Origin: Mediterraneibacter catenae
GTDB taxonomy: Bacteria > Bacillota > Clostridia > Lachnospirales > Lachnospiraceae
Direction: 5' to 3'
DNA: 45,689 nt
Assembly (NCBI RefSeq): GCF_008691045.1
Contig: NZ_VMSO01000020.1
Span: 1-45,689, forward strand
Notes under the pieces: model-generated
Seen by the model: the letters and a program-made list of their open reading frames with translations, nothing else
The model's database searches: none
Told to the model about the DNA's origin: nothing
Program-made: the position numbers and the translations under genes
Part shown: positions 17,255 to 25,812 of the stretch, piece after piece
Numbering within the stretch: position 1 is the stretch's first letter
Layout of the letters: each line of letters starts with the position of its first letter

Positions 17255-17632
17255 TCAGTTTTTCCTCTCTTTTTCACACGCTTCAAAAAGGCCGTTCAGA
17301 TACGCTGCTCCGAGAGCCCTGTCGTACAGACCGTATCCCGGTTTTCCTGTCTCTCCCCAGATCATACGGCCGTGGTCCGGGCGTACATAGCCGTCAAATC
17401 CCGTCTCAACAAGAGCTTTCGTGATCTCATACATGTCAAGTGAGCCGCATGCGGAAAGGTGAGCGCGCTCTTCAAAAGATCCGTCTTCCATGATCTTGAC
17501 ATTTCTCATGTGCATGAAACCGATCCGTCCCATAGCGGAATACTTGCGCACCATCGCCGGGATGTCATTGAATTTCGCACATCCGAGAGATCCCGTACAC
17601 AGGCAGAGAGTATTGGACGGAGAGTCCACGAT
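17255..17632 (-). pseudogene. uxuA: Mannonate dehydratase, 5'-truncated remnant
   Basis: Only about 125 C-terminal residues remain of an enzyme normally about 350 aa. The readable part begins [16 protein letters not shown] and includes [13 protein letters not shown] and [25 protein letters not shown], all conserved in the C-terminal half of UxuA. UxuA dehydrates D-mannonate to 2-keto-3-deoxygluconate. The frame runs a few codons past 17632 into unrelated sequence and then meets a stop. No start with a ribosome site remains. The break coincides with the truncated AraC gene on the other strand, pointing to one deletion. The fragment cannot encode an active enzyme. Confidence 0.88.
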
Positions 17633-17849
17633 AGACAGATACCTGTCCCATCAGTTTAAAACATATACCGGCATGCCGCTCATTCAGTTTATTATCAAGA
17701 AGCGGCTTACCGCGGCGCGCAATATGATCCGCAGCGGCATGCCTGCGATGGATGCGTGCATGCTGTGCGGATTTAATGACTATTCTAATTTTCACAAGGC
17801 ATTTAAAAAAGAATTCGGAAAAAGCCCAAAAGAATTCCGGAAAATATAG
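17628..17849 (+). pseudogene. AraC-family regulator, 5'-truncated remnant
   Basis: The last about 73 residues of an AraC/XylS-type DNA-binding domain are recognisable, from [19 protein letters not shown] through CGFNDYSNFHKAFKKEFGKSPKEFR to the stop. The sensing domain and the first DNA-contact helix are missing. Upstream in the same frame the sequence is only antisense of uxuA, so no genuine start exists. It was probably the divergent regulator of the uxuA operon. A convergent terminator follows. Confidence 0.85.
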
Positions 17850-17891
17850 CGCAGCAGTCCGGCCTTTCCAAGGTTGACCGGACTGCTGCGC
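17849..17891. terminator. Bidirectional terminator, araC remnant / GH42 gene
   Basis: GCGCAGCAGTCCGG (17849-17862) and CCGGACTGCTGCGC (17878-17891) form a perfect 14-bp stem between converging genes. The downstream T content is modest on both sides (CTTCTCC; TATATTTTCC). Confidence 0.75.
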
Positions 17892-17899
17892 TTCTCCTG

Positions 17900-19912
17900 T
17901 CAGTTAAGCACTATACATCCGAATGCTCCCAGTTCCAGATATCCCTCATACACCTTCCCGCTCTCGGCGTCTGTCCGCCTCCCGACGCCTTCCACGCGGA
18001 CCGGCTCGTTTTTGAAGTTCATCACAAACACGAGCTTCTTCCCGTCCGTTCCGGTGCGTTCCGTCACAGTTACACCATATGGCAGCTCCACGCCGAGGGC
18101 ATTGTTCAGCCCGGCTTCCCTGAATACATCTCCGTAGAATGACCGGAGAAATTCCAGATCGGATTCGGCAGCCAGGTAATATGCTTTTCCTTCGCCAAAT
18201 GTATTTCTCGTAACCACAGGGCATTGCGCGTAAAAGTCCTTCTCATAAACAGACAATATTTCCGTATGTTCCTTCGCCCGGACGATCGCACACAGCCGTC
18301 TTGCCGGATACTCTGTTCCGCCATAAGCAAACTGGTTTTCAAACTCTTCTGACGGTGCATCAATCTCCTCGGGCACAATCCCCAGCACATCCTCCAGCGG
18401 GTGATGCTCCAGGAAGCACAGATCCGTCTCGTTCACTTCACCGCTGAAGCAGGTCGTCACATAAATCCCTCCGCCGGATACAAACTCTCTTACCCGTTCC
18501 GCATAGCCGTCTTTATACATATAGTTGAGGGGCGCAGACACCAGACTGTATCCGCTTAAGTCCGCATCCATATTTACAAGATCCGCCTCTATACCCGCTT
18601 CCCAGAAAGCACGGTAATGAGAGAGCACACACTCTGTATAATCAAAATCAAGCCTCGGACCCTGTGTGTCCTCTACAGCCCACCAGTTTTCCCAGTCAAA
18701 GATAATCGCCGCCTTCGGCCGGTTCACCGTATTGTCCGCCGCTGCACTCAATGCCGCCAGCCTGGCCCCTACTTGTGATACGTCACGAAATGTCCGGGTA
18801 TTGCTTCCGTTCTTATGATCTAACACTGCTCCATGAAATTTTTCATAGCCGCCGCGTCCCTTTCTCCATTGGAAATACTGCACGGAATCAGATCCGTGAG
18901 CAATCGCCTGCATGGATGCGAGCATATGCATTCCCGGCCGTTTCAGCGGATTGCTGCCCCTCCAGCTTATGGAAGAAGGAGTGCTCTCCATGAGCAGGAA
19001 CGGCGCTTTTTTCAGAGCGCGCATAACACTGTGGTTTGCAGCGGTGCGCACTGCTGCCGGGACTTCATCCTTCTGCTCGTGCCAGAAGGGATAACTGTCC
19101 CACGAGATGATATCAAGCCCTTTTTTCAGCCTGTTATAATCCAGCCCTTTGAAAAAGTCCATAAAATTTGTCGTCGCAGGTATATCCGACTCTTCCTTCA
19201 CCGTCCGGATCTCCATTTCACAGAAGTCACTGAGCTGCTCAGTAGAGAATCTGCGCCAGTCCACGACAAGCGCTGTGCTCGTCATCTCCCCATAGGGGCC
19301 CGGACTGTGGATCTGGCTCCAGTCAGTATACGTATGACTCCAGAAATGATTCCACCATGCATTATTAAGATTGTCCAGTGTTCCGTACTTCTTCTTCAGC
19401 CATTCACGAAACGCTTCCTGACACAGTTCGCAATGGCAGGTAGAATCTCCGAAGTTGCCTCCAAGCTCATTGGAGATGTGCCACAAGATCACATTTTTTC
19501 TCTTTCCGAACCGCCTTGCAAGTTCTCTGTCTACAGCTGCAGTCTTCTTTCGCATCACCGGTGAAGTGTAGCAGAAATTATGCCGCTTGCCGGGCAGATT
19601 CCTCCTGCCGTCCGCCTGCACCTGCATCACCTCCGGGTATTTCTGTGTCAGCCAGTGGGGCATGGCGCCGGACGGGGTCGCCAGCACCACCTGGATATCT
19701 TCTTCTTCAAGACGGCTGATAATATGATCCAGCCAGTCGAGTTCGTACCTTCCTTCCTCGGGCTCAAGAGATGCCCAGGCAAAGATTCCGAGACTTACGC
19801 AGTTCACGTTCGCCTCTTTCATAAGCCTTACATCTTCCTCGAACACCTCGGGATATGTCAGCCACTGGTCCGGGTTATAATCTCCTCCGTGGAGCAGTCG
19901 TCCTCCTAGCAT
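17900..19912 (-). CDS. Beta-galactosidase, GH42
   Basis: This is a 670-aa cytoplasmic glycoside hydrolase that releases beta-linked galactose. The GH42 start LLHGGDYNPDQW, the acid/base Glu149 in WHISNELGG and the nucleophile Glu309 in FLLMESTPSSISW are all present. A Cys cluster (CHCELCQ near 159-165, with Cys114) matches the family zinc site. A trimerisation domain and a beta domain follow. The start at 19912 follows AGGAGG, and the longer frame to 20026 would run into the upstream lacZ gene. It lies 16 nt after lacZ in one operon. GH42 enzymes often act on galacto-oligosaccharides rather than lactose. Confidence 0.95.
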   Translation of the reverse strand: MLGGRLLHGGDYNPDQWLTYPEVFEEDVRLMKEANVNCVSLGIFAWASLEPEEGRYELDWLDHIISRLEEEDIQVVLATPSGAMPHWLTQKYPEVMQVQADGRRNLPGKRHNFCYTSPVMRKKTAAVDRELARRFGKRKNVILWHISNELGGNFGDSTCHCELCQEAFREWLKKKYGTLDNLNNAWWNHFWSHTYTDWSQIHSPGPYGEMTSTALVVDWRRFSTEQLSDFCEMEIRTVKEESDIPATTNFMDFFKGLDYNRLKKGLDIISWDSYPFWHEQKDEVPAAVRTAANHSVMRALKKAPFLLMESTPSSISWRGSNPLKRPGMHMLASMQAIAHGSDSVQYFQWRKGRGGYEKFHGAVLDHKNGSNTRTFRDVSQVGARLAALSAAADNTVNRPKAAIIFDWENWWAVEDTQGPRLDFDYTECVLSHYRAFWEAGIEADLVNMDADLSGYSLVSAPLNYMYKDGYAERVREFVSGGGIYVTTCFSGEVNETDLCFLEHHPLEDVLGIVPEEIDAPSEEFENQFAYGGTEYPARRLCAIVRAKEHTEILSVYEKDFYAQCPVVTRNTFGEGKAYYLAAESDLEFLRSFYGDVFREAGLNNALGVELPYGVTVTERTGTDGKKLVFVMNFKNEPVRVEGVGRRTDAESGKVYEGYLELGAFGCIVLN

Positions 19913-19928
19913 TTTTCGCCTCCTGTTC

Positions 19929-22900
19929 TCAGATTCCTCTGAAGCTGAATGTAAATTCCATCTTGTCCCGCACGTCCAGCAGATACTCCGGATGTGTAGG
20001 CGCTCCCCAGCTGTCGTCTCCGGCAATGCCCATCTGCCCGAGCGCCGCGCGGACTACCGTATAATGTACCTGCGGCAGTTCATATGGATGTTTTGCATTT
20101 TCCAGTTCGTGAGGTGTATACGGCAGAGCAGAGAACATCATCGGCCCGCTCTTTTCATCCATCTCAAAGAGCATGCCTCTTCCCCTGCGGTCTGTCACTG
20201 ATGCATACCGCACATCTTCTTTGGCCCCGCACTCCTGGGGTACGATATATTTTGCCATATTATCTTTCACAAGATTCTCGTAAATTCCCAGTTTTGCACC
20301 TCTTTTTCTGTCGGAATAAGTCTCGTCCGGTCCAAGTCCGTACCATTTGACATGATCGTAATCAGCGTCAAACTTGAAGATTACTCCGAATTCCGGCATA
20401 GCTCCCAGCTCTTTCACCGGATCATATGACAAAGTCGTCTTTACCTTTCCATCTCCTGTTACTTCATACGCAAGAGTACACTCGCTTACGGGCGTTGTCG
20501 GCAGAAGATATGTATATGTTACCTTTACGCAGCTGACACCCTCTTCCACCTTCGGTTCCAGGATCGGGCTGTATGTTCCTGCCCGGAAGTCTTTGTGCGA
20601 AGGATACATGCTCGCAATCTTCCACTGTGCACAGCGTTTTGGCATCTGATTGCCCTGATCATTATCGACCGGAGCTCTCCAGAAGTTCGGCTTCGGAATT
20701 TCTTTGATCATCTCTTTACCTGCGTAGCGGTAGGATACAAGCCCTCCGTCCAGTACAGAGAACAGTACGTCAAAATTCTCACCTTTCACACCTATATTAT
20801 GCTTGCTGCGGATTACGCTGACCGGTCTGACACAGGGTTTTTTCTCTTCTTTCACTGCATATACATACTGACCGAATGCCACTTCATGGCCTGCAGGAGC
20901 CCATATCGTCTCCTCTTTCAGCCGGAAAGATACGGTGATCGTATATTCGCCCGGTACAGTCTCCGGCCGTACCGGAAGATCATATGTCTTTTCACACAGC
21001 GGCTCTACATCAGTTGCCAGGTTCTCCTTCCTGATCTGCACGCCATTTCGGGCTACTGTCACTATACACGCAAACGAATCCGTATTCACGAACAGATTCT
21101 TGTTGATAACCTTCACCTGTTCTGCGGATACTTCGGCAGTAATATTCTGATAGTTGAACTTTACTTCCTGCATCTTCGGGGAAGGTTCTCTGTCCCCGCC
21201 GTACGCTATGCCGTTCGCACTGAAATTGTAGTCCGTCGGCCGCTCGTCAAAATCTCCGCCATATGCCTGGAATTCATTGCCGTACCGATCCTTCTTGCAG
21301 ATAGTCTGATCGATATAATCCCAGATAAATCCGCCCTGATAAAGCGGTTCTGTATCTGTCAGGTCAGTATATTTATGCATCGCGCCGCAGGAATTTCCCA
21401 TAGCATGTGTGTACTCGCAGCAGATAAACGGCTTGCTGCGGTCTTTTGCAAGGAATTCTTTGATTGATTCCACGGAAGGATACATCTGGCTTTCCATATC
21501 GCTTGTATCATTATAACTTCTGTCATGGAATACTCCTTCATAATGTACCAGACGGGTCGGGTCCTCTCCGCGGAAAAACCGGGACATCTCATAGATATCT
21601 TTTCCGCCGTAAGATTCATTGCCACAGGACCAGATCAGGACAGACGGATGATTCTTATCTCTCTGATACATGGAATTCGCGCGGTCCAGCATTGCGTCCA
21701 GCCATTCCGGTTTGTTGTTCGGCACAATATAATCGTAGTCTCCCGTCGCCTGTGCCGTATCCCAGGATCCGTGTGATTCCAGGTTAGTCTCGTCGATCAT
21801 GTACAGCCCGTATTCATCACACAATCTGTAGATCAGAGATGCGTCAGGATAATGACAGGTACGTATTGCATTGATATTATTCTGCTTCATCACAGTCAGG
21901 TCTTTGCGCAGTTCCTCCTCAGAGACGCACCTGCCGTTTACAGAACTGAATTCATGGCGGTTAGCACCTTTGAACACAATCCTTTTTCCATTCAGCGTCA
22001 TAATGCTGTCTTTCATCTCAAATCTGCGGAACCCGGTCTTTTCCGGAATAACTTCACACAGGCTGCCGTCATCATCGTATACCTCGATCGTCAGGTCATA
22101 CAATTTCGGTTCCTCTGCACTCCATAATTCCGGTTTCTCAATCTCCCATGTCCAGGTATTTTTTCCTTCAAGTGCTTTCTCTTCCTCAAAGCAGACCTGC
22201 CCCTTATATCCGAGACGAATGCAGGCCATGCCTTTTCCCCAGGTCTCCGTGCAGATCTCGAGCGTTCCTTTTTCCAGAGACTCATCCGGAATGGCGCGGA
22301 TCCTCATATCGCGGATATGTACATCAGGCACCGTATAGAGATATACATCCCGGTAGATTCCCGAAAAGCGGTAGAAATCCTGATCTTCACACCAGCTTCC
22401 GGCAGTCCACTTGAACACCTGTGCAGCCAGCTTGTTTTCTCCCTCTTTTATATAGTCGGTCAGCTCAAATTCCGATGGAGTAAATGTATCTTCACTGTAG
22501 CCCACAAACTCTCCGTTAAGCCAGACTGCAATCCCGCTCTCTGCGCCCTGGAAAGAGATGAAGAGACGTTTACCCTGCATTCTCTCCGGAACAGTGAAAT
22601 ATTTCACATAGCTTGCCGTAGGATTAAAGTGCTCTGGAATCTCTCCCGGCCGGATATCTTCGCGTCCTTCCCACGGGTACTGTGTATTCGCATACTGCGG
22701 TGCATCATATCCCTCCATCTGTATATGCGCCGGCACGCGGATATCATCCCAGTCCGCACAGCAGTATTCCTCTTTCTCAAACCCCGGGATTGCCGACTCA
22801 TAATTCTTCGCATAATGGAATTTCCATATTCCATTCAGACTTTCCGTAAACATCGAAGATCCTTCCATCATGTCTGCCGCAGATGCGTAGTACGCATGAT

Positions 22901-22973
22901 CGGAATGGGCGTCTTCTCTTCCGTCCCGGAAATATTGCGGATCCTTCACCTTCATATAATCAAACGTTCTCAT
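19929..22973 (-). CDS. lacZ: Beta-galactosidase, GH2
   Basis: This is a full-length 1014-aa LacZ-type enzyme that cleaves beta-galactosides such as lactose or N-acetyllactosamine. It has the N-terminal jelly roll (NGIWKFHYAKN, EFVGYSEDTFTPSEFELT), the catalytic barrel with acid/base Glu453 in WSCGNESYGG and nucleophile Glu520 in FICCEYTHAMGNS, and a C-terminal Bgal small-chain domain (WYGLGPDETYSDRKRGAKLG). There is no signal peptide, so it is intracellular. GGAGG precedes the ATG. It is transcribed with the GH42 gene from a promoter next to a palindromic operator, divergent from an AraC regulator. Confidence 0.96.
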   Translation of the reverse strand: MRTFDYMKVKDPQYFRDGREDAHSDHAYYASAADMMEGSSMFTESLNGIWKFHYAKNYESAIPGFEKEEYCCADWDDIRVPAHIQMEGYDAPQYANTQYPWEGREDIRPGEIPEHFNPTASYVKYFTVPERMQGKRLFISFQGAESGIAVWLNGEFVGYSEDTFTPSEFELTDYIKEGENKLAAQVFKWTAGSWCEDQDFYRFSGIYRDVYLYTVPDVHIRDMRIRAIPDESLEKGTLEICTETWGKGMACIRLGYKGQVCFEEEKALEGKNTWTWEIEKPELWSAEEPKLYDLTIEVYDDDGSLCEVIPEKTGFRRFEMKDSIMTLNGKRIVFKGANRHEFSSVNGRCVSEEELRKDLTVMKQNNINAIRTCHYPDASLIYRLCDEYGLYMIDETNLESHGSWDTAQATGDYDYIVPNNKPEWLDAMLDRANSMYQRDKNHPSVLIWSCGNESYGGKDIYEMSRFFRGEDPTRLVHYEGVFHDRSYNDTSDMESQMYPSVESIKEFLAKDRSKPFICCEYTHAMGNSCGAMHKYTDLTDTEPLYQGGFIWDYIDQTICKKDRYGNEFQAYGGDFDERPTDYNFSANGIAYGGDREPSPKMQEVKFNYQNITAEVSAEQVKVINKNLFVNTDSFACIVTVARNGVQIRKENLATDVEPLCEKTYDLPVRPETVPGEYTITVSFRLKEETIWAPAGHEVAFGQYVYAVKEEKKPCVRPVSVIRSKHNIGVKGENFDVLFSVLDGGLVSYRYAGKEMIKEIPKPNFWRAPVDNDQGNQMPKRCAQWKIASMYPSHKDFRAGTYSPILEPKVEEGVSCVKVTYTYLLPTTPVSECTLAYEVTGDGKVKTTLSYDPVKELGAMPEFGVIFKFDADYDHVKWYGLGPDETYSDRKRGAKLGIYENLVKDNMAKYIVPQECGAKEDVRYASVTDRRGRGMLFEMDEKSGPMMFSALPYTPHELENAKHPYELPQVHYTVVRAALGQMGIAGDDSWGAPTHPEYLLDVRDKMEFTFSFRGI

Positions 22974-23004
22974 ATTTTGCTTCCTCCTTTAAACTGGTAT
23001 CTCT

Positions 23005-23033
23005 ATTATACAGTCAATAGACAAACATGTGTA
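23005..23033 (-). promoter_or_regulatory. Promoter of the lacZ-GH42 operon
   Basis: On the minus strand TACACA (23028-23033) and consensus TATAAT (23005-23010) are 17 bp apart, about 31 bp before the lacZ ATG. The weak -35 lies within the inverted repeat at 23024-23042, consistent with activator-dependent transcription. Confidence 0.6.
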
Positions 23034-23042
23034 TGACATGTT
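23024..23042. promoter_or_regulatory. Candidate operator for the divergent AraC regulator
   Basis: AACATGT (23024-23030) and ACATGTT (23036-23042) form a perfect 7-bp inverted repeat with a 5-bp spacer. It is centred between the lacZ -10 and the araC gene and overlaps the lacZ -35. Position and symmetry suggest regulator binding; the regulator is inferred to be the neighbouring AraC protein. Confidence 0.55.
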
Positions 23043-23082
23043 AAAATAAAAAATATAATATTTCGAAACAGGAGAGCGTCAT

Positions 23083-23889
23083 ATGCCTATTATATTTCGC
23101 AGCACCCCCGTAACTGAACCTTTTACATTCGAATCGATCGGAAAAGACTGGGAGCAGGATCATGTCACCCGTCCGGGAGGATATCCGTTCTATCATTATC
23201 TCCAGACGGAAAAAGGCGCCGGTAAGATAGAAACATCCTCCGGATCATATATTCTCCGGAAGAACGAAGGGCTCCTGATCGCGCCTTTCATACGCCACTC
23301 ATATGAGAAGTACGACAGCCTGTGGTTTACAAAGTTTGCTTCATTTACCGGCACAGCCGAAAGAAGTATCCCCCAGATCATGGGAAACCGCCAGGTTGTC
23401 CCCGTGGGGAGCGCCCGTGGAGCGCAGATTGCCGGTCTGATCGATGACTGTGTTGCAATGTACGACGCGCTCCCCTTTAACAGCCGGCAGCTGTCCGTAA
23501 ACTGTTATGCCATACTCATTAACATTGCTGACAGCACAGCTATCCGCAGTCCAAGTGACGAGCCCCTGTATCAGAACTACGTCCTGCCGGTGATAAAAGA
23601 AATCGAAAGAAACTTCTCCATGCCTCTGACTGTGGAAACCCTGAGCAGAGGAGTATTTGTCACTCCCCAGTATCTGACACGTCTTTTCCGCCGTTATCTC
23701 AACTGCTCTACCTATGAGTATCTGACGTCTTTCCGCATAAGCAAGGCAAAAGAACTGCTCATCACATGTCCGCGGCTGGAGATACAGGATATCGCCCTTA
23801 GAACAGGCTTCTCCGATTCAAGCCACTTTATCGCCGTATTCAAAAAAGCTGTCGGGGCTACGCCGCTTGAATTTCGCAGACAGAACTGA
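23083..23889 (+). CDS. AraC-family transcriptional regulator of the lac genes
   Basis: This is a 268-aa one-component regulator. An N-terminal cupin-like sugar-sensing domain (about 1-150, with the VTRPGGYPFYHYLQTEKGAG strand pair and ENEG-type loop) precedes a C-terminal AraC double helix-turn-helix (about 165-265). Recognisable parts are TVETLSRGVFVTPQYLTRLFRRYLNCS and FSDSSHFIAVFKKAVGATPLEFR. It is transcribed divergently from lacZ and probably activates it through the palindrome at 23024-23042. AGGAG lies 7-8 nt before the ATG. A strong terminator follows. Confidence 0.9.
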   Translation: MPIIFRSTPVTEPFTFESIGKDWEQDHVTRPGGYPFYHYLQTEKGAGKIETSSGSYILRKNEGLLIAPFIRHSYEKYDSLWFTKFASFTGTAERSIPQIMGNRQVVPVGSARGAQIAGLIDDCVAMYDALPFNSRQLSVNCYAILINIADSTAIRSPSDEPLYQNYVLPVIKEIERNFSMPLTVETLSRGVFVTPQYLTRLFRRYLNCSTYEYLTSFRISKAKELLITCPRLEIQDIALRTGFSDSSHFIAVFKKAVGATPLEFRRQN

Positions 23890-23920
23890 CACTTTCTCCT
23901 GCATGTTACGTTTATTATAT

Positions 23921-23954
23921 AAAGAAGGCTGCCATATTCCTGGCAGCCTTCTTT
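23921..23954. terminator. Bidirectional terminator, araC / MalG-like permease
   Basis: AAAGAAGGCTGCC (23921-23933) and GGCAGCCTTCTTT (23942-23954) form a perfect 13-bp stem with an 8-nt loop between converging genes. Confidence 0.9.
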
Positions 23955-23981
23955 CCCTCTCCCGGGCATTTATTATTCTTT

Positions 23982-24812
23982 TTATTTTACGGCACCTGTA
24001 ATACCTTCTGCGAACTGTTTCTGCAGGATGAAGAATACAACCATCGTCGGTACAGAACAGAACAGGACGCCGACCATCAGCATACCGTAATCTGTCGTGT
24101 ATCCGCCTGACATGTTCGCAATCAGCATAGGCATCGTCTGCGCCTCAGGCATGGTCATGATTACCTTCGGCCACAGGTAGGAGTTCCATGCGTTCATGAA
24201 TGTGATAACGCCCGCCGCTGCGTATGTTGCCTTCATCATCGGCATATACATGCGGTAGAAGATCTGGAACTCGTTCAGTCCGTCAATACGGGCCGCCTCC
24301 ATCGTGTCGACAGGGAAGTTCCTCGAGTTCTGTCGGAACAACATGATCAAAAACGGCGTTGACAGGGACGGAAGGATGAATCCCCACACACTGTTCAGGA
24401 GTTTCATGGAAGACAGCATCTTGAACAGCGGGATCATCGTTGCCACCTGCGGGATCATCATAGCAAGCAGCAGAACCGAAAACAGACGGTCTTTCCACTT
24501 GTCATGATACAGCTCGAATCCGAAGCCTGCCAGAGAACAGATCACGATCGCAAGAAGCGTCTGGACAACTGCATAGAGGAAGGAGTTCCCCATTGCACGC
24601 CAGAGATCGTAATTTGCGAGCAGGTTCTGGAAGTTTGTCAGCAGTTCCCCGCCGAATGTGATCTTTCCGTTTGCAACATCAAATGTTGTATTGGTCGCAG
24701 CGGAGATCATCCAGTAGAACGGGAAAACCGAGAAGAATGCCACGATAATCAAAAATATGTATGTAGGAATCAGACGGCGCTGGATCATACTTCTGTTCTT
24801 TTTCTCAGTCAC
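23982..24812 (-). CDS. Sugar ABC transporter permease (MalG/LacG-like)
   Basis: This is a CUT1 importer channel subunit of 276 aa with six transmembrane helices. The ATPase-coupling motif EAARIDGLNEFQIFYRMYMPMMK is near residue 185. The C-terminal ending QKQFAEGITGAVK is typical of MalG/LacG. An in-frame GTG at 24821 also exists. I prefer the GTG at 24812 because AGTAGG is then 8 nt upstream. Either start overlaps the end of the partner permease gene, implying translational coupling. It is last in the binding protein-MalF-MalG operon next to the beta-galactosidases, suggesting import of a galactoside. Confidence 0.9.
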   Translation of the reverse strand: MTEKKNRSMIQRRLIPTYIFLIIVAFFSVFPFYWMISAATNTTFDVANGKITFGGELLTNFQNLLANYDLWRAMGNSFLYAVVQTLLAIVICSLAGFGFELYHDKWKDRLFSVLLLAMMIPQVATMIPLFKMLSSMKLLNSVWGFILPSLSTPFLIMLFRQNSRNFPVDTMEAARIDGLNEFQIFYRMYMPMMKATYAAAGVITFMNAWNSYLWPKVIMTMPEAQTMPMLIANMSGGYTTDYGMLMVGVLFCSVPTMVVFFILQKQFAEGITGAVK

Positions 24813-25707
24813 GTGTATCACCTACTTTCATATTGATGAATGCCAGGACCGCAACGAGAACGAATACGAAGAAGCACATTGCCGTTGCATATCCAAAGTT
24901 CGAAACGCCGCCGGCGCCGAACGAGTTATTGTAAATATAGTGCGACATGGTGATCGTCGAGTTCGCCGGTCCGCCGTTCGTCAGGTTGACAGACTCGTCG
25001 AACAGCTGCAGCGTACCGTTGATGGACATGATGAATGTCATGATGATCGTCGGTTTGAGCAGTGGCACGGTGATCCGCCAGAATGTCTTCCATCCGTTTG
25101 CGCCGTCGATCTTGGCCGCCTCATATACAGAATACTCGATGTTCTGCAGTCCGGCCAGATAGAATACCATGTTGTATCCTGTCCATCTCCAGATCAGGGC
25201 GAGGATGATGACTGCTTTCGCACTTGCGGAATTTCCCAGGAAGTTGTAGTTCTCCTGAAGGATCCCGAGGTGTACAAGAACCGCGTTGACCAGTCCGTCC
25301 GTTGCGAACAGGGACTTGAAGATCAACGCATAGGATACAAGGGATGTCGCACAGGGCAGGAACACACATGTACGGAAGAATCCCTTGAATCTCAGGTGCT
25401 GGTTGTTCAAAAGCTGAGCCAGCAGGATCGCAAGGATCAGCATGATCGGCACCTGGATGATCAGGTAAAGGAATGTATTTCCGACAGAGGTCATGAACAC
25501 CTTGTCGGCAAACATTCTCGTGTAGTTGTTGAAAATCGGATCATTCCACTGCATGTTGGCACTGGATCCGGTCTGCAGTGACATAATGAACGCCTGGATC
25601 ATGGGCCAGAAAGCCATGATCGCGATAAGGATCGTCGCCGGGGTCAGAAATGCCCAGCCGGCGGCTGACTGCTTCCCGAGAAGCGTCATTCTTTTTTTCT
25701 GTTTCAC
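24805..25707 (-). CDS. Sugar ABC transporter permease (MalF/LacF-like)
   Basis: This is the partner channel subunit, 300 aa, with six helices and the coupling loop EAAKIDGANGWKTFWRITVPLLKP near residue 195. The first helix follows GWAFLTPATILI. It starts with GTG, preceded by AGGAGG at 7 nt. It lies about 105 nt after the binding-protein gene. As with the first importer in this window, there is no ATPase gene in the operon, so both probably use one shared ATPase encoded elsewhere. Confidence 0.92.
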   Translation of the reverse strand: MKQKKRMTLLGKQSAAGWAFLTPATILIAIMAFWPMIQAFIMSLQTGSSANMQWNDPIFNNYTRMFADKVFMTSVGNTFLYLIIQVPIMLILAILLAQLLNNQHLRFKGFFRTCVFLPCATSLVSYALIFKSLFATDGLVNAVLVHLGILQENYNFLGNSASAKAVIILALIWRWTGYNMVFYLAGLQNIEYSVYEAAKIDGANGWKTFWRITVPLLKPTIIMTFIMSINGTLQLFDESVNLTNGGPANSTITMSHYIYNNSFGAGGVSNFGYATAMCFFVFVLVAVLAFINMKVGDTRD

Positions 25708-25812
25708 TTGGGCCCCTCCTTCTTTTTTGCCTTACAGACGGCGCGGGGGAACGGATCACTCCGTCCCCCGCCCTATCTCACTTTCTCTCAGCGTTCTCTT
25801 TAATTTTAAGGA

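Noticed and set aside
17490..17627. N-terminal extension of the AraC remnant into uxuA
   Set aside because: This part is only the antisense reading of uxuA, so the frame is a chance fusion at the deletion junction and not a functional regulator.
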